Shown here in pieces: positions 1-8,350 of a stretch of 42,255 nucleotides of DNA. The DNA is from a virus. The stretch lies in the IMG/VR virus record IMGVR_UViG_3300006071_000024, positions 1 to 42,255 of that record. One strand, written 5' to 3'. The position numbers and the translations under genes were made by a program. Below the pieces are notes generated by a model, which saw only the letters and a list, made by a program, of their open reading frames with translations, was not told the origin of the DNA and ran no database searches. Positions within the stretch are counted from its first letter, which is position 1, and each line of letters begins with the position of its first letter.

Positions 1-1
1 A

Positions 2-577
2 TCAAGTCAAGGCGGATCAGGGGCCCCTACTGGTGGTTCCTCTTTAGCACCTCAATCTAATCCTGTCACTGGGTTTACAGGGGCTGTAGGTTCTTTAATG
101 AACGGCGCAAACAACTTTGCGTCCAACAGCGCTCCTCAACAACAAAGCTTTAATCCTAATCAGGGCTATGGTGGCATGGGTTATGGCGGTATGAACGGCG
201 GTTACCAAGGTGGTAACTATGGTCCGCCCCAGCCATGGATGCAACAAGGCGGTCGCGGTATGGGCGGCTTTGGCATGGGTAACGGCTATGGTATGCAAGG
301 CGGCTATGGTGGTGGTTACGGAATGGGTGGCGGATTTGGTATGCAGCAGCAATATCAGCAGCCCCCCTGGATGCAGCGTCAGCAATATCAACAACCCCCT
401 TGGATGCAGCAACAGCAAAACTTTGCGCCTCAACAACCAGAGCAACAGCAAAACTACCAGCAGCAACAACCCCAGCAACAACAGCCTAGTAATATGAATA
501 GCGGGCTTGGCGGTTTAGGTTACGGCGGTTACGGTATGGGCAGAGGCGGACAACAGTACGGAGGCTTCTATGGCTAA
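2..577 (+). CDS. Gly/Gln-rich virion-region protein, 5' truncated
   Basis: The reading frame is open from the first bases of the window, so the gene starts upstream; 191 codons are visible. The visible part is low complexity: a Ser/Gly/Pro stretch, then Gly-Tyr-Met-rich sequence (many GYGG and GGMG units), then Gln-rich sequence with two tandem QYQQPPWMQ units, then a Gly-Tyr-rich end. A downstream methionine codon at 98 exists, but the frame before it has the same composition, so I read it as internal. It sits just before the connector genes, where a phage normally has its capsid or scaffold region. Function is unknown; a disordered tail of a structural or assembly protein is likely. The last 8 bases overlap the next gene. 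Confidence 0.7.
   Translation, partial: SSQGGSGAPTGGSSLAPQSNPVTGFTGAVGSLMNGANNFASNSAPQQQSFNPNQGYGGMGYGGMNGGYQGGNYGPPQPWMQQGGRGMGGFGMGNGYGMQGGYGGGYGMGGGFGMQQQYQQPPWMQRQQYQQPPWMQQQQNFAPQQPEQQQNYQQQQPQQQQPSNMNSGLGGLGYGGYGMGRGGQQYGGFYG
350..415 (+). repeat. Two tandem 33-base coding repeats (QYQQPPWMQ units)
   Basis: Two adjacent 33-base units each encode QYQQPPWMQ plus two linker residues. The DNA copies differ at synonymous positions, so this is not a very recent duplication. They lie in the Gln-rich part of the truncated first gene. Confidence 0.8.
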
Positions 578-749
578 AAATTGGATTGCAGATGCTACAA
601 AAAATAAAGGCGGCTTGCATAAATCTTTGGGCGTCCCCAAGGGTGAAAAAATTCCGGCGGGAAAGCTGGCTAAAGCTGCTAAGAGTTCTGGTAAGGTTGG
701 GAAGCAAGCGCGCCTTGCTGAGACTCTTAAAGGAATGAAGAAGAAATGA
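570..749 (+). CDS. Small basic phage protein (59 aa)
   Basis: A 59-residue Lys-rich protein starting MAKNWIADATK and ending KGMKKK. It has a good GGAGG ribosome site 5 bases before its ATG and overlaps the previous gene by 8 bases and the next by 4 (ATGA), typical of coupled phage genes. I recognise this type of short protein (N-terminal tryptophan, a central Gly-Val-x-Lys-Gly-Glu segment, basic end) as a common unnamed companion of connector genes in podovirus-like metagenomic phages. No function is known to me; the high charge would fit nucleic acid or capsid-surface contact, but that is only inference. Confidence 0.75.
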   Translation: MAKNWIADATKNKGGLHKSLGVPKGEKIPAGKLAKAAKSSGKVGKQARLAETLKGMKKK

Positions 750-1711
750 CAATCTCCACGCTCAACTCAATGACGTCTGGTACGGCGTCGTTTAACCTCA
801 ATCTCACGGAAGCGTGCGAAGAGGCGTATGAGCGTGCGGGATATGAAATGCGTTCCGGCTACGACCTACGCACAGCACGCAGGTCACTCAATTTATTGTT
901 TGCTGATTGGGCGAATCGTGGCATTAACATGTGGACGATTGAGCAAGGTACGATTACTTTGCAACAAGGACTGAACACATATGCCCTTCCTAACGATACT
1001 GTTGATCTACTTGATCATGTTATTCGTACGAACCCTAACGATACGTCTACTCAAGCGGACTTAACGATCACACGTATTAGCGTCTCCACATACGCAACAG
1101 TTCCAAACAAACTCAACCAATCGCGTCCTATTCAAGTATGGGTTCAGCGTTTGGACGGACAAATTTACCCAACTGGCTACACTGTTGCAAGCGCAGTGGG
1201 CACAACAGACACAACGATCACATTAACTTCTACCGCGAACATGGCATCTGCAGGTTTTGTAAACCTTGTGTCAAGCGGAGTTACGGAAACAATTTACTAC
1301 AACAACATATCAGGGAATACCCTAGGTAATTGTTTTAGGGGGCAGAACGGCACAACGGCTGCAAGCTTTCCTGTTGGTGCGACTGTTAATGTACCTAATC
1401 TTCCAGCCATCACAGTTTGGCCCACACCAGATAACGTACAGACCTATCAGTTTGTGTACTGGCGCATGCGCAGGACGCAGGACGCGTCTCAGTACGGCAA
1501 TAACGTCATGGACGTACCTTTTAGATTTGTGCCAGCAATGGTGGCAGGCTTGGCTTATTATGTGGCGCTTAAAGTGCCAGATGGTATGGACCGTTTGCAA
1601 GTGTTGAAACAGCAGTACGATGAGTTCTGGGAACTCGCCGCTTACGAAGATCACGAAAAGGCTGCTTTGCGCTTAGTGCCGAGGCAGATGTTCATAGGTG
1701 GTGGTATCTAA
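746..1711 (+). CDS. Head-tail adaptor, P22 gp4-like, with inserted beta domain
   Basis: A 321-residue protein. Residues 20-140 hold a helical segment (AYERAGYE, then RSLNLLFADWANRG) and a beta segment, an arrangement I associate with the P22 gp4 family of adaptors that bind below the portal ring and close the DNA-filled head. P22 gp4 is about half this length. The extra length includes residues about 145-216, a Thr/Gly-rich beta segment with the pattern ITLTST, IYYNN, GNTLGNCFRGQNGTTAAS, which matches a decoration domain seen in many unrelated phage proteins. The gp4-like fold resumes at about 220 (WPTPDN, FVYWRMRR). It starts with an ATGA overlap and is followed directly by the zinc-ribbon protein. 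Assignment rests on remembered family features, not a search. Confidence 0.65.
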   Translation: MTISTLNSMTSGTASFNLNLTEACEEAYERAGYEMRSGYDLRTARRSLNLLFADWANRGINMWTIEQGTITLQQGLNTYALPNDTVDLLDHVIRTNPNDTSTQADLTITRISVSTYATVPNKLNQSRPIQVWVQRLDGQIYPTGYTVASAVGTTDTTITLTSTANMASAGFVNLVSSGVTETIYYNNISGNTLGNCFRGQNGTTAASFPVGATVNVPNLPAITVWPTPDNVQTYQFVYWRMRRTQDASQYGNNVMDVPFRFVPAMVAGLAYYVALKVPDGMDRLQVLKQQYDEFWELAAYEDHEKAALRLVPRQMFIGGGI

Positions 1712-2140
1712 ATGGGCAATCGGTTTTCATCCGGCAAGAACTCGATTGCCGAGTGTGATCGGTGCGGATTCCAATTTAAGCTGCGCTTACTTAAGAAAGA
1801 GGTCATCAAGACAAAAACGTATGATCTCAAAGTTTGTCCGCAGTGTTGGGATCCTGATCAACCACAGCTTCAATTGGGTATGTATCCGGTAGATGATCCG
1901 CAAGGCGTCAAAGATCCAAGACCGGACACAACCTACATAACTTCTGGACTTAGCGGTTTGCAGGTACAACAGGGCAACGGAACAAGCGTCTTGCAAAATG
2001 GTGAGAATGAAGGTGGTAGTCGGATCATTGAATGGGGCTGGAATCCTGTAGGTGGTTCGGAGTTTTTTGATTCACGGCTTACGCCAAACAATTTGGCTTT
2101 GACCGTTGCAATAGGTACAGTTACAATCGCTACAACTTAG
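1712..2140 (+). CDS. Zinc-ribbon virion-region protein
   Basis: A 142-residue protein with two Cys pairs, C15-x2-C18 and C42-x2-C45, separated by a basic strand (KLRLLKKE). This is the layout of a treble-clef or zinc-ribbon knuckle. The rest is hydrophilic, with a Pro/Asp-rich middle (DDPQGVKDPRP) and a beta-rich C-terminus. The ATG follows the previous stop without a gap. Similar short zinc-ribbon proteins occur next to connector genes in many phages; whether it is a virion part or an assembly factor is not known to me. Confidence 0.7.
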   Translation: MGNRFSSGKNSIAECDRCGFQFKLRLLKKEVIKTKTYDLKVCPQCWDPDQPQLQLGMYPVDDPQGVKDPRPDTTYITSGLSGLQVQQGNGTSVLQNGENEGGSRIIEWGWNPVGGSEFFDSRLTPNNLALTVAIGTVTIATT

Positions 2141-2149
2141 GAGCACACA

Positions 2150-2329
2150 ATGGCTAAGAAACATGAAGACGAAGCAGAAGACAAAAAACTAATCAAGTCT
2201 ATGCTTAAAAAAGAAGAGAAGAAACTTGGCGTCAAAAAGATGGCTAAGGGCGGCGTTACTGGTAAATCAATGCGCGCTGTTGGTCGCAATTTAGCACGTG
2301 CACAAAACCAGAAACCTGGGAGCAAGTAA
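2150..2329 (+). CDS. Small highly charged phage protein (59 aa)
   Basis: A 59-residue protein with an acidic/lysine-rich first half (KKHEDEAEDKKLIK) and a Gly/Arg-rich second half (MAKGGVTGKSMRAVGRNLAR). GGAG lies 6 bases before the ATG, and its stop overlaps the next ATG (TAATG). The second-half motif recurs in small proteins of many phages near connector genes. No function can be assigned. Confidence 0.7.
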   Translation: MAKKHEDEAEDKKLIKSMLKKEEKKLGVKKMAKGGVTGKSMRAVGRNLARAQNQKPGSK

Positions 2330-2610
2330 TGGCTAAATTTAGTATGAAAAAGGGTGGCAAAGAAGTAGGTCCAGCTTCGTTATATGCGCAAGCACATAAC
2401 ATGAAAGGTAATATTATTAATGGACAAGAGGCTGTTCATTATGCTACTGACCCAAATACAATGCGTGCAGACGAGTCTACTCCTGGGGGCATGCCCGCAA
2501 GACGCGTAAGTTTAGGCAACATTACAAATGGTCCTAAAAATACAGGGATTGAAACTCGTGGCAACGGTGCAGCAACTAAAGGCCGCATCGCTAGGGGACC
2601 AATGGCGTGA
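2329..2610 (+). CDS. Hypothetical virion-region protein (93 aa)
   Basis: A 93-residue, Gly/Asn-rich, basic protein starting MAKFSMKKGGKEVG. It is translationally coupled on both sides: TAATG at its start and GTGA at its end. A short conserved-looking stretch TPGGMPARRVSLGNITNGP is present. It has no membrane segment or enzyme motif that I recognise. Its place between connector genes suggests a role in head completion, which is inference only. Confidence 0.65.
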   Translation: MAKFSMKKGGKEVGPASLYAQAHNMKGNIINGQEAVHYATDPNTMRADESTPGGMPARRVSLGNITNGPKNTGIETRGNGAATKGRIARGPMA

Positions 2611-3602
2611 CCTACACTGAGCTTGTAACTGCAATTCAGTCTTATACGGAAAATCAATTTCCGACTGTATACCTTGCTGATGGAACGACGGAGTCTAGCA
2701 CTACGCAGCTCAATCGTTTCATCGAGCAGGCTGAGCAACGTATTTACAATACGATTCAGTTTCCAAGTCTTCGCGCTAATGTGACCGGAACAACGACAGC
2801 AGGCAACGCCTATTTGTCTTGTCCTAACGATTTCTTGTCGGTTTATTCTGTGGCGGTTTATCCAACCACAGGCGCCAATGCTAACCAGTACACATACCTT
2901 ATCAATAAGGATGTAAACTTTATACGGGAAGCATTTCCTGGTACGAACTCGGCGTACTATCAACAACCCCAGTACTATGCTTTGTTTGGTCCTCAATACA
3001 ATAATGTTGCCGAACTAAGTTTTTTACTAGGACCTACACCTGATCAGGCGTATAACGTAGAACTGCATTACTATTACTACCCGCCCACAATTATTCAAGG
3101 CGCCATTACAGGCACAGCTATTACGGCTGCGGGTACAGGCTATACAAACGGTACATATTATGATGTGCCCGTAACCTATAACGCTACACAGCCGACCAAT
3201 GCGGGCGGAGCAATTAACGGAAATTCTGCTGTTGCAACTGTTGTGGTAGCGGGCAATGTGGTCACAAGCGTCAACATTACCAATGGAGGAGCGCTTTACA
3301 CTGTTGGAGATGTTCTGACAGTATCTGGCTCTTATATTGGATCAAGCGGTTCAGGATTTACTTTTAACGTTTCTGCAGTATCTAATTCAACAGGGACTAC
3401 ATGGCTTGCAGACAACTATGACTCCGTACTTCTTTACGGCTGCTTGGTTGAAGCTTACACATTCATGAAGTCTGAGGCGGACATCATTGCGGGCATTGAT
3501 GCCAAATATAAAGAAGCGCTTATGGAAGCCAAGCGTTTGGGCGACGGTCTGGAAAGACAAGACGCCTATCGTTCTGGTCAATATCGTCAGAAGGTGACAT
3601 AA
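2607..3602 (+). CDS. Head-tail connector / tail adaptor-like protein with inserted domain
   Basis: A 331-residue protein with a GTG start (GTGA overlap with the previous stop). Residues 1-160 (ELVTAIQSYTENQF, RFIEQAEQRIYNTIQFP, LSCPNDFLSVYS, ELHYYYYPP) and 263-331 (WLADNYDSVLLYGCLVEAYTF) form the adaptor-type fold found in many podovirus-like phages, where a helical hairpin packs on the connector ring. Between them, residues about 165-259 are a Gly/Thr/Asn-rich beta segment (AAGTGYTNGTY, VTSVNITNGGALYTVGDVLTV) that looks like an insertion. It could equally be named a tail tubular protein A-like or gp11-like component; I cannot separate these without a profile search. Confidence 0.6.
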   Translation: MTYTELVTAIQSYTENQFPTVYLADGTTESSTTQLNRFIEQAEQRIYNTIQFPSLRANVTGTTTAGNAYLSCPNDFLSVYSVAVYPTTGANANQYTYLINKDVNFIREAFPGTNSAYYQQPQYYALFGPQYNNVAELSFLLGPTPDQAYNVELHYYYYPPTIIQGAITGTAITAAGTGYTNGTYYDVPVTYNATQPTNAGGAINGNSAVATVVVAGNVVTSVNITNGGALYTVGDVLTVSGSYIGSSGSGFTFNVSAVSNSTGTTWLADNYDSVLLYGCLVEAYTFMKSEADIIAGIDAKYKEALMEAKRLGDGLERQDAYRSGQYRQKVT

Positions 3603-3603
3603 A

Positions 3604-4032
3604 ATGGCATTTACTGGCAACTGGACTTGCGATGTATTTAAAACAGGAATGCTGAACGGCGTGTACAACTTCACGTCCGGTAATTTCTACATTGCACTTT
3701 ATACAAATGCGGCGACACTTAATCAGACCACACAGTCTTACACCACTGCTGGAGAGACAAGCGCTACAGGTTATACGGCAGGGGGGCAGTTGCTAACAGT
3801 GACCACTACACCGACAACAGGCGCTAGTGGGGACACGGCTTATGTTTCTTTTTCTAATGCGGTTTGGACTGGGACAATCTCTGCACGCGGGGCGCTTATT
3901 TATTTGAATAACGGCACAACAAATCCGGCAGTTTGTGTTTTAGATTTTGGTTCTGCAAAGACTTCTACAAACACTTTTACGGTGCAGTTCCCCGCTGCAA
4001 CCAACACATCAGCAATTATCAGAATTTCTTAG
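3604..4032 (+). CDS. Phage structural protein, beta-rich, unknown role
   Basis: A 142-residue protein with a recognisable layout: DVFKTGMLNGVYNF, then FYIALYTNAATL, then TTAGETSATGYTAGG, then ARGALIYLNN and VLDFGSAKTS. I have seen this pattern in many metagenomic tailed phages between connector and fibre genes, annotated only as hypothetical or structural. It is Thr/Ser/Gly-rich and has no enzyme motif. A small decoration or tail accessory protein is the most likely role. Confidence 0.65.
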   Translation: MAFTGNWTCDVFKTGMLNGVYNFTSGNFYIALYTNAATLNQTTQSYTTAGETSATGYTAGGQLLTVTTTPTTGASGDTAYVSFSNAVWTGTISARGALIYLNNGTTNPAVCVLDFGSAKTSTNTFTVQFPAATNTSAIIRIS

Positions 4033-4040
4033 GAGTCACA

Positions 4041-4652
4041 ATGGCTAACGAAGTACAAGGATGTGGAGATTACGCAGTAGCTACGCTCCATACAAATACA
4101 AAAGCAGACAACCCAGTTGGCTTAGAAGGCTTTTGGACTATGACTTGCCGTGACGCAAACGGTAATGTGAAGTGGGAAGAAGGGTTTGAGAACCAGGTTG
4201 TACAGGTTGGTAAGATTCTAATGATGAACACCACTTTGTATACTGCTTCTGGCTATACGCTTGTTGGACCTTATCTTGGTCTTATTGCTACAAGTACAGG
4301 GTATTCACCTACAGACACAATGTCTTCTCATTCAGATTGGACAGAGTTTACGAACTATACCGTTGGTGGTTCTGCCGTTCGCGGCACAGCAGTGTTTGCT
4401 ACTGCTACAGGCAATAACGTAACGACTTCAGGCTCTAACATTGTGACGAGTTCTGCAACGGCTATTACTTACACAATCACAGGTTCTGGCGGTACGATTA
4501 CAGGATGTTTCTTGGTTACAGGTACAGGCGCAAGCTCAACACAAAGCTCAACAACTGGAACTCTTTGGAGTGCAGGTGGATTTGCAGTAGCTAAGACAAC
4601 AACCGCTGGAGACACAGTCGCTGTCACTTATAGTACAACCGCTACGTCTTAA
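4041..4652 (+). CDS. Phage structural protein, unknown role (203 aa)
   Basis: I chose the ATG at 4041 because it has AGGAG just upstream and the previous gene ends at 4032; the frame extends further 5' but that part overlaps the previous gene. The 203-residue product has the pattern FWTMTCRDANGNVKWEEGFENQVVQVGKILMMN, then a Ser/Thr/Gly-rich beta region to the end. This N-terminal block recurs in phage proteins next to the preceding 142-residue type, so the pair is probably a conserved virion module. Function is unknown. Confidence 0.65.
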   Translation: MANEVQGCGDYAVATLHTNTKADNPVGLEGFWTMTCRDANGNVKWEEGFENQVVQVGKILMMNTTLYTASGYTLVGPYLGLIATSTGYSPTDTMSSHSDWTEFTNYTVGGSAVRGTAVFATATGNNVTTSGSNIVTSSATAITYTITGSGGTITGCFLVTGTGASSTQSSTTGTLWSAGGFAVAKTTTAGDTVAVTYSTTATS

Positions 4653-4661
4653 GGATTATGA

Positions 4662-5987
4662 ATGGCTTTTGTAGTTGCGGATCGCGTTCAGGAGAATGGC
4701 ACTGTAGCCACGGGCACAGGCTCGGTTAATCTATCGGGCGCAGTAAACAGCTTTCAGACATTTTCTAACGGGATTGGTAACGGCAACTCCACTTATTACA
4801 CAATCGTAGATCCTACTGCGGCTACTTGGGAAGTTGGGATTGGTTCTTATACTTCCTCTGGTAATACGCTATCTCGCACAACGGTGCTGTCTAATAGTTC
4901 AGGAAACACTTCGCTGATTAGTTTTAGCACATCAGATACACTGACGGTGTTCTGTACATACCCTGCCGAAAAAGCCGTAATTCAAAACATTAGCGGGCTT
5001 ACTACAAATCCCGCTTATACTGCTACAGCTAGTATTTCAAGTCCATCAAGTACGGGCGTATATAACTACGGCACACTAACATACCAAGATACTAATATAG
5101 TTTCCGAGTTTTCCGGCAATTTTAATGGCTATATTTATGCCGCTATACAAAATCAAAGTGCTGGCGGAATTGCTTCCACAGACTATGCTATTTATAACAA
5201 CCTTGGCTACTATGTCAACGCGGGCATTAACAGTTCTGGGTATGGAGCTTTTAGTGGAACGGGATCTACAAGTGGATCATCAACAACTCTAACCATATCT
5301 GCGGTAACAACAGGTAATTTGCTTTATGGCGCTTCGCTTACTGGCACAGGCATTACCGCAGGGACAACAATTACTACGCAATTAACATCGACTGGAACAG
5401 CATCAGCTTCTCCAACTTGGGTTAGTGGGGGAACCACAGGAACAAGCCAACTATATGTATCTTCGCTTTCTGGTATTGCAATTGGGTATCTTATTTCTGG
5501 TACAGGAATACCAGCAGGAACGTTTGTAGGCAGCTTTACTGCGACAGGCAACGGCATTAATCTTGTTACTGCAGCACTAGCTTCTGTAAACACAACAACG
5601 AATGCTTCTGGTACATATAACTTTTATGTACCTGGGGGAGTGGGCACTTACACAATGAGTGCTGCTATGACGGTATCAAGTACAACTATTACCGCACAAG
5701 TATTAGGTTCTTTTAACCAGCCTAATAATGGATACCTTTACTCGTATAGCGGTGATCTTGTTGTTGGAACATATAGCGCTAATAGTTATCGTATTGTTAC
5801 AAACAATAATGCTATTGATGCAATAACAGCAGGTATAAATAATCAAATTGCATTTAATGGATCTTACGGTACTGCAGGTCAAGTTCTTACTTCTCAAGGA
5901 CCATCTGCCGCGCCTACTTGGTCTAGCTCGGGTTATCCGCCAGCATTAAATGTAACAGTGCAACAAAATTTTGGAGGTTTCTTATAA
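4662..5987 (+). CDS. Tail fibre-like protein with repeated beta domains
   Basis: A 441-residue Ser/Thr/Gly-rich protein. The N-terminus (AFVVADRVQENGTVATGTG, then YYTIVDPTAATWEVGIGSY and TLSRTTVLSNSSGN) resembles the virion-attachment part of many phage fibre proteins. The middle carries at least two copies of a beta unit with the signature GTGITAGTTI / GTGIPAGTFV (near 5344 and 5503). The C-terminus has GTAGQVLTSQGPSAAPTW, a linker often found before receptor-binding tips. It opens a run of fibre-type genes reaching 10206. No tail-spike hydrolase motif is visible. Confidence 0.65.
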   Translation: MAFVVADRVQENGTVATGTGSVNLSGAVNSFQTFSNGIGNGNSTYYTIVDPTAATWEVGIGSYTSSGNTLSRTTVLSNSSGNTSLISFSTSDTLTVFCTYPAEKAVIQNISGLTTNPAYTATASISSPSSTGVYNYGTLTYQDTNIVSEFSGNFNGYIYAAIQNQSAGGIASTDYAIYNNLGYYVNAGINSSGYGAFSGTGSTSGSSTTLTISAVTTGNLLYGASLTGTGITAGTTITTQLTSTGTASASPTWVSGGTTGTSQLYVSSLSGIAIGYLISGTGIPAGTFVGSFTATGNGINLVTAALASVNTTTNASGTYNFYVPGGVGTYTMSAAMTVSSTTITAQVLGSFNQPNNGYLYSYSGDLVVGTYSANSYRIVTNNNAIDAITAGINNQIAFNGSYGTAGQVLTSQGPSAAPTWSSSGYPPALNVTVQQNFGGFL

Positions 5988-6398
5988 ATGGCTGCTAATA
6001 CTTCACCAATCTTTCCGGTCTTTCCTATTGTTGGGATTGCAACGCTAACTTCGGCTACTGCGATTACTTCCAGGGCTAACATTACCGGCACAACTGGCTT
6101 GGTTCAATTGACTGCAACTTCTACCAATGGAACAAAAGTAGATGCAATTACGGTCACTGCCAAGGGTACGACAGTAGCTAATATTGTAGATATTTGGATT
6201 TATAACGGCACAACTTCGTTTTTGTACGCTGAAATCCCAATATCTGCTGTTACTCCAAGCACAACAGTTCAAGCTTTTCAGACAACGGTTCCTTTTAACA
6301 ATTTAGTTTTGCCACCAACTTATCAACTATATATTTCTGAGCAGGTGGGTACTACAAGTGCAGACTTAAACATTGTTGCATTTGGAGGTCAATACTAA
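5988..6398 (+). CDS. Small beta-sandwich tail protein
   Basis: A 136-residue Thr-rich protein that starts directly after the previous stop and overlaps the next gene by one base (TAATG). Alternating beta strands (GTKVDAITVTAKGTTVANIVDIWIYNG) and the C-terminal VAFGGQY suggest a jelly-roll or Ig-like fold. Its layout resembles the 111-residue protein at 14661. Probably a fibre or tail accessory subunit; no specific function can be given. Confidence 0.6.
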   Translation: MAANTSPIFPVFPIVGIATLTSATAITSRANITGTTGLVQLTATSTNGTKVDAITVTAKGTTVANIVDIWIYNGTTSFLYAEIPISAVTPSTTVQAFQTTVPFNNLVLPPTYQLYISEQVGTTSADLNIVAFGGQY

Positions 6399-6601
6399 TG
6401 TCTTTTCCAGGTCAGTCTTTTCAATTCAATCAGACTGTGCCGGTGGTACAGGCAACGACTCCGTTTGTGGTTAACTCCCAGACGGTCTCATATAGTTATG
6501 TAATACCCCAAGGTTCTAGTGTTATGAGTACAGGGCCAGTAAGCATAGCAAGCGGTGTAACAGTTACGATCTCTAGCGGTTCTCGCTGGGTTGTTTTGTA
6601 G
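6398..6601 (+). CDS. Small fibre-tip-like protein (67 aa)
   Basis: A 67-residue protein whose last third (STGPVSIASGVTVTISSGSRWVVL) is a terminal beta-helix cap motif that I recognise from the C-termini of many phage fibre and appendage proteins. It begins with TAATG coupling. It may be a free-standing cap or the remnant of a longer fibre. The first part is a short Gln/Val/Thr-rich strand region. Confidence 0.6.
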   Translation: MSFPGQSFQFNQTVPVVQATTPFVVNSQTVSYSYVIPQGSSVMSTGPVSIASGVTVTISSGSRWVVL

Positions 6602-6608
6602 GATAAAT

Positions 6609-6977
6609 ATGGCATACGGCACATTAGCAATAGACACAATCCAGTCCAGTACAACGGGTACACCTACTCAGTTCCAGGATGGATCGGGTACGCAAATTGG
6701 TACGCTTGCAAGGGCATGGGTGCAATTTGCAGGGGCAAGTGGAACTCGTAATGGTTATTTTAATGTTAGTTCAGTTACTAGAAATTCAACAGGAAATTAC
6801 ACAGTTAATTTTACAAATGCAATGCCTAATGCTAATTATAGTGCGGTAGCCGCACTTGATAGTGGTGCTGTTGTTCGAGTTCCAACTTATGTAACAAGTT
6901 CAGTAACTGTGTTAACTTACAACACATCGTTTGCATCTTTCGATGCTACAACTGTTTCTGTTGCAGTATTTAGCTAA
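6609..6977 (+). CDS. Tail fibre-type protein, paralogue A
   Basis: I chose ATG 6609, 8 bases after the previous stop; the frame runs upstream but into the previous gene. The 122-residue product holds the block AWVQF-NVSSVTRNSTGNYTVNF-AMPNANYSAVAA, a frequently reused domain in phage fibre proteins. The next gene has the same block, so the two are paralogues. Probably structural, perhaps part of the receptor-contacting tail. Confidence 0.65.
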   Translation: MAYGTLAIDTIQSSTTGTPTQFQDGSGTQIGTLARAWVQFAGASGTRNGYFNVSSVTRNSTGNYTVNFTNAMPNANYSAVAALDSGAVVRVPTYVTSSVTVLTYNTSFASFDATTVSVAVFS

Positions 6978-6986
6978 GGACTAACA

Positions 6987-7403
6987 ATGACTTGCACAAT
7001 AAACGCATCCACTACAAACAATCTTCAAGTATCAGCGGATGGCTCAGGGATACTTAACATCCAAAGTAATGGCGTAAATACTAATGCACAGGCTTGGGTG
7101 CAATTTACTTGCCCAACTGGTACTGTAACTGTAAACCGTTCGTACAATGTTAGTTCTGTTACTAGATTAAGCCAAGGAGCTTATACAATTACTTTTTCAA
7201 ACGCATTGCCTAGTTCAAGTTATTCAGCAGTAGCTTCAAGTTCAAATCTTCAGAATAATACTAACGGTGGTTTTGCTCAAGTATTTTCTAATCCAAACGT
7301 AGGCGATGTGGCTCCAACTACAACTAGTTTTGTTGTTGGTTGCAGAGGTTTATCGGGCGCGGCTTATGATGCAGATTATTTATGCGCGGTAGTTTTTGGT
7401 TAA
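6987..7403 (+). CDS. Tail fibre-type protein, paralogue B
   Basis: A 138-residue protein sharing the AWVQF-NVSSVTRLSQGAYTITF-ALPSSSYSAVAS block with the preceding gene. The flanking N- and C-terminal sequences differ, which fits duplication followed by divergence or domain shuffling. Thr/Ser/Asn-rich throughout. Confidence 0.65.
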   Translation: MTCTINASTTNNLQVSADGSGILNIQSNGVNTNAQAWVQFTCPTGTVTVNRSYNVSSVTRLSQGAYTITFSNALPSSSYSAVASSSNLQNNTNGGFAQVFSNPNVGDVAPTTTSFVVGCRGLSGAAYDADYLCAVVFG

Positions 7404-7415
7404 AAAGGAATAAAA

Positions 7416-7844
7416 ATGAAAGTAATCATATACACAAACACAAATGGAAATGTCTCGGTATGCGTACCCACAGGCGAACTCGATATTCAGACGGTACTGA
7501 CCAAGGACTGCCCAAGCGGTGCAATTATTGTGGATGACTCTACTTTGCCACAAGGTACAGATGCCCAATTCTTTGACTCATGGAAACTAAACAGCACAAC
7601 GGTATCTGTAGATATTCCTACTGCCATAGCACACCAAACCAAAGCTTTGAATAACTTGGCTTATACAGAGGCACAGCACCGTGCGGCTAAAGTGGGAGCA
7701 GGGCTTGCTAATGTTATGTCAGATTCAGACTGGGCTACGGCGCTAACTACTGCTCGTGCGGCGGTAACGGCATCCACAACAACAGCTCAACTGGTAGCGG
7801 CAATAGCACCTATTCAATCAGCAATAACAGGTAACGCACTATGA
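7416..7844 (+). CDS. Tail fibre accessory or assembly-like protein
   Basis: A 142-residue protein with AGGA upstream of its ATG. The N-terminus (KVIIYTNTNGNVSVCVPTGE, then IQTVLTKDCPSGA) and the Asp/Trp region (FFDSWKLN) resemble small proteins that follow phage fibre genes and act in fibre assembly; the C-terminal half is an Ala/Thr-rich helix-forming region ending AITGNAL. This is one of the few non-beta-rich products in the fibre cluster, which supports an assembly rather than structural role, but that is inference. Confidence 0.5.
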   Translation: MKVIIYTNTNGNVSVCVPTGELDIQTVLTKDCPSGAIIVDDSTLPQGTDAQFFDSWKLNSTTVSVDIPTAIAHQTKALNNLAYTEAQHRAAKVGAGLANVMSDSDWATALTTARAAVTASTTTAQLVAAIAPIQSAITGNAL

Positions 7845-8350
7845 GTATTACCCTGGACGGTAGCAATATATTAACAGGCGGTCTGATTAACTCTGGCACT
7901 GCTCAGGCTAGTACGTCCGGTACGGCTATTACGTTTACTGGGATACCTAGTTATGCCAAGCGTATTACTGTGATGTTTAGCGGTGTTAGTACAAGTGGAA
8001 CATCAAATATATTAATTCAAGTTGGTTCAGGCTCTGTGATTACAACAGGATATACAGGGCAATATAATTTTTATTCTCAAGGAAGTTCAAGCTCGGGTGG
8101 AACTCTTAGTGCTGGCTTTTTAACGATTAACAATAATGCTTCAGGTTTAAATTACGGTTCTGCCGTTATTTACAACATTAGCGGTAATACTTGGGTATGT
8201 TCTACAAACATTTCATTAACTGTGAGTGGTTATGTAACAAACACAAACGGAATAATTGCTCTTTCTGGAGTTCTTGATCGAGTAGTAATTACAACCGTCA
8301 ACGGCACAGACACATTTGACGCTGGTTCAATAAATATCTTATACGAATAA
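7841..8350 (+). CDS. Tail protein, beta-rich (169 aa)
   Basis: A 169-residue Ser/Thr/Gly-rich protein coupled to its neighbours by ATGA (start) and TAATG (end). The pattern GTAITFTGIPSYAKRITVMFSGVSTSGTSNILIQVGSG is typical of small jelly-roll-like phage appendage proteins. No enzyme motif. Likely a fibre or tail tip subunit. Confidence 0.6.
   Translation: MSITLDGSNILTGGLINSGTAQASTSGTAITFTGIPSYAKRITVMFSGVSTSGTSNILIQVGSGSVITTGYTGQYNFYSQGSSSSGGTLSAGFLTINNNASGLNYGSAVIYNISGNTWVCSTNISLTVSGYVTNTNGIIALSGVLDRVVITTVNGTDTFDAGSINILYE

Noticed and set aside
2439-2996. A 185-codon antisense frame across two connector-region genes
   Set aside because: It spans a gene junction antisense, lacks a ribosome site and has no recognisable domain, while the sense genes are tightly coupled.
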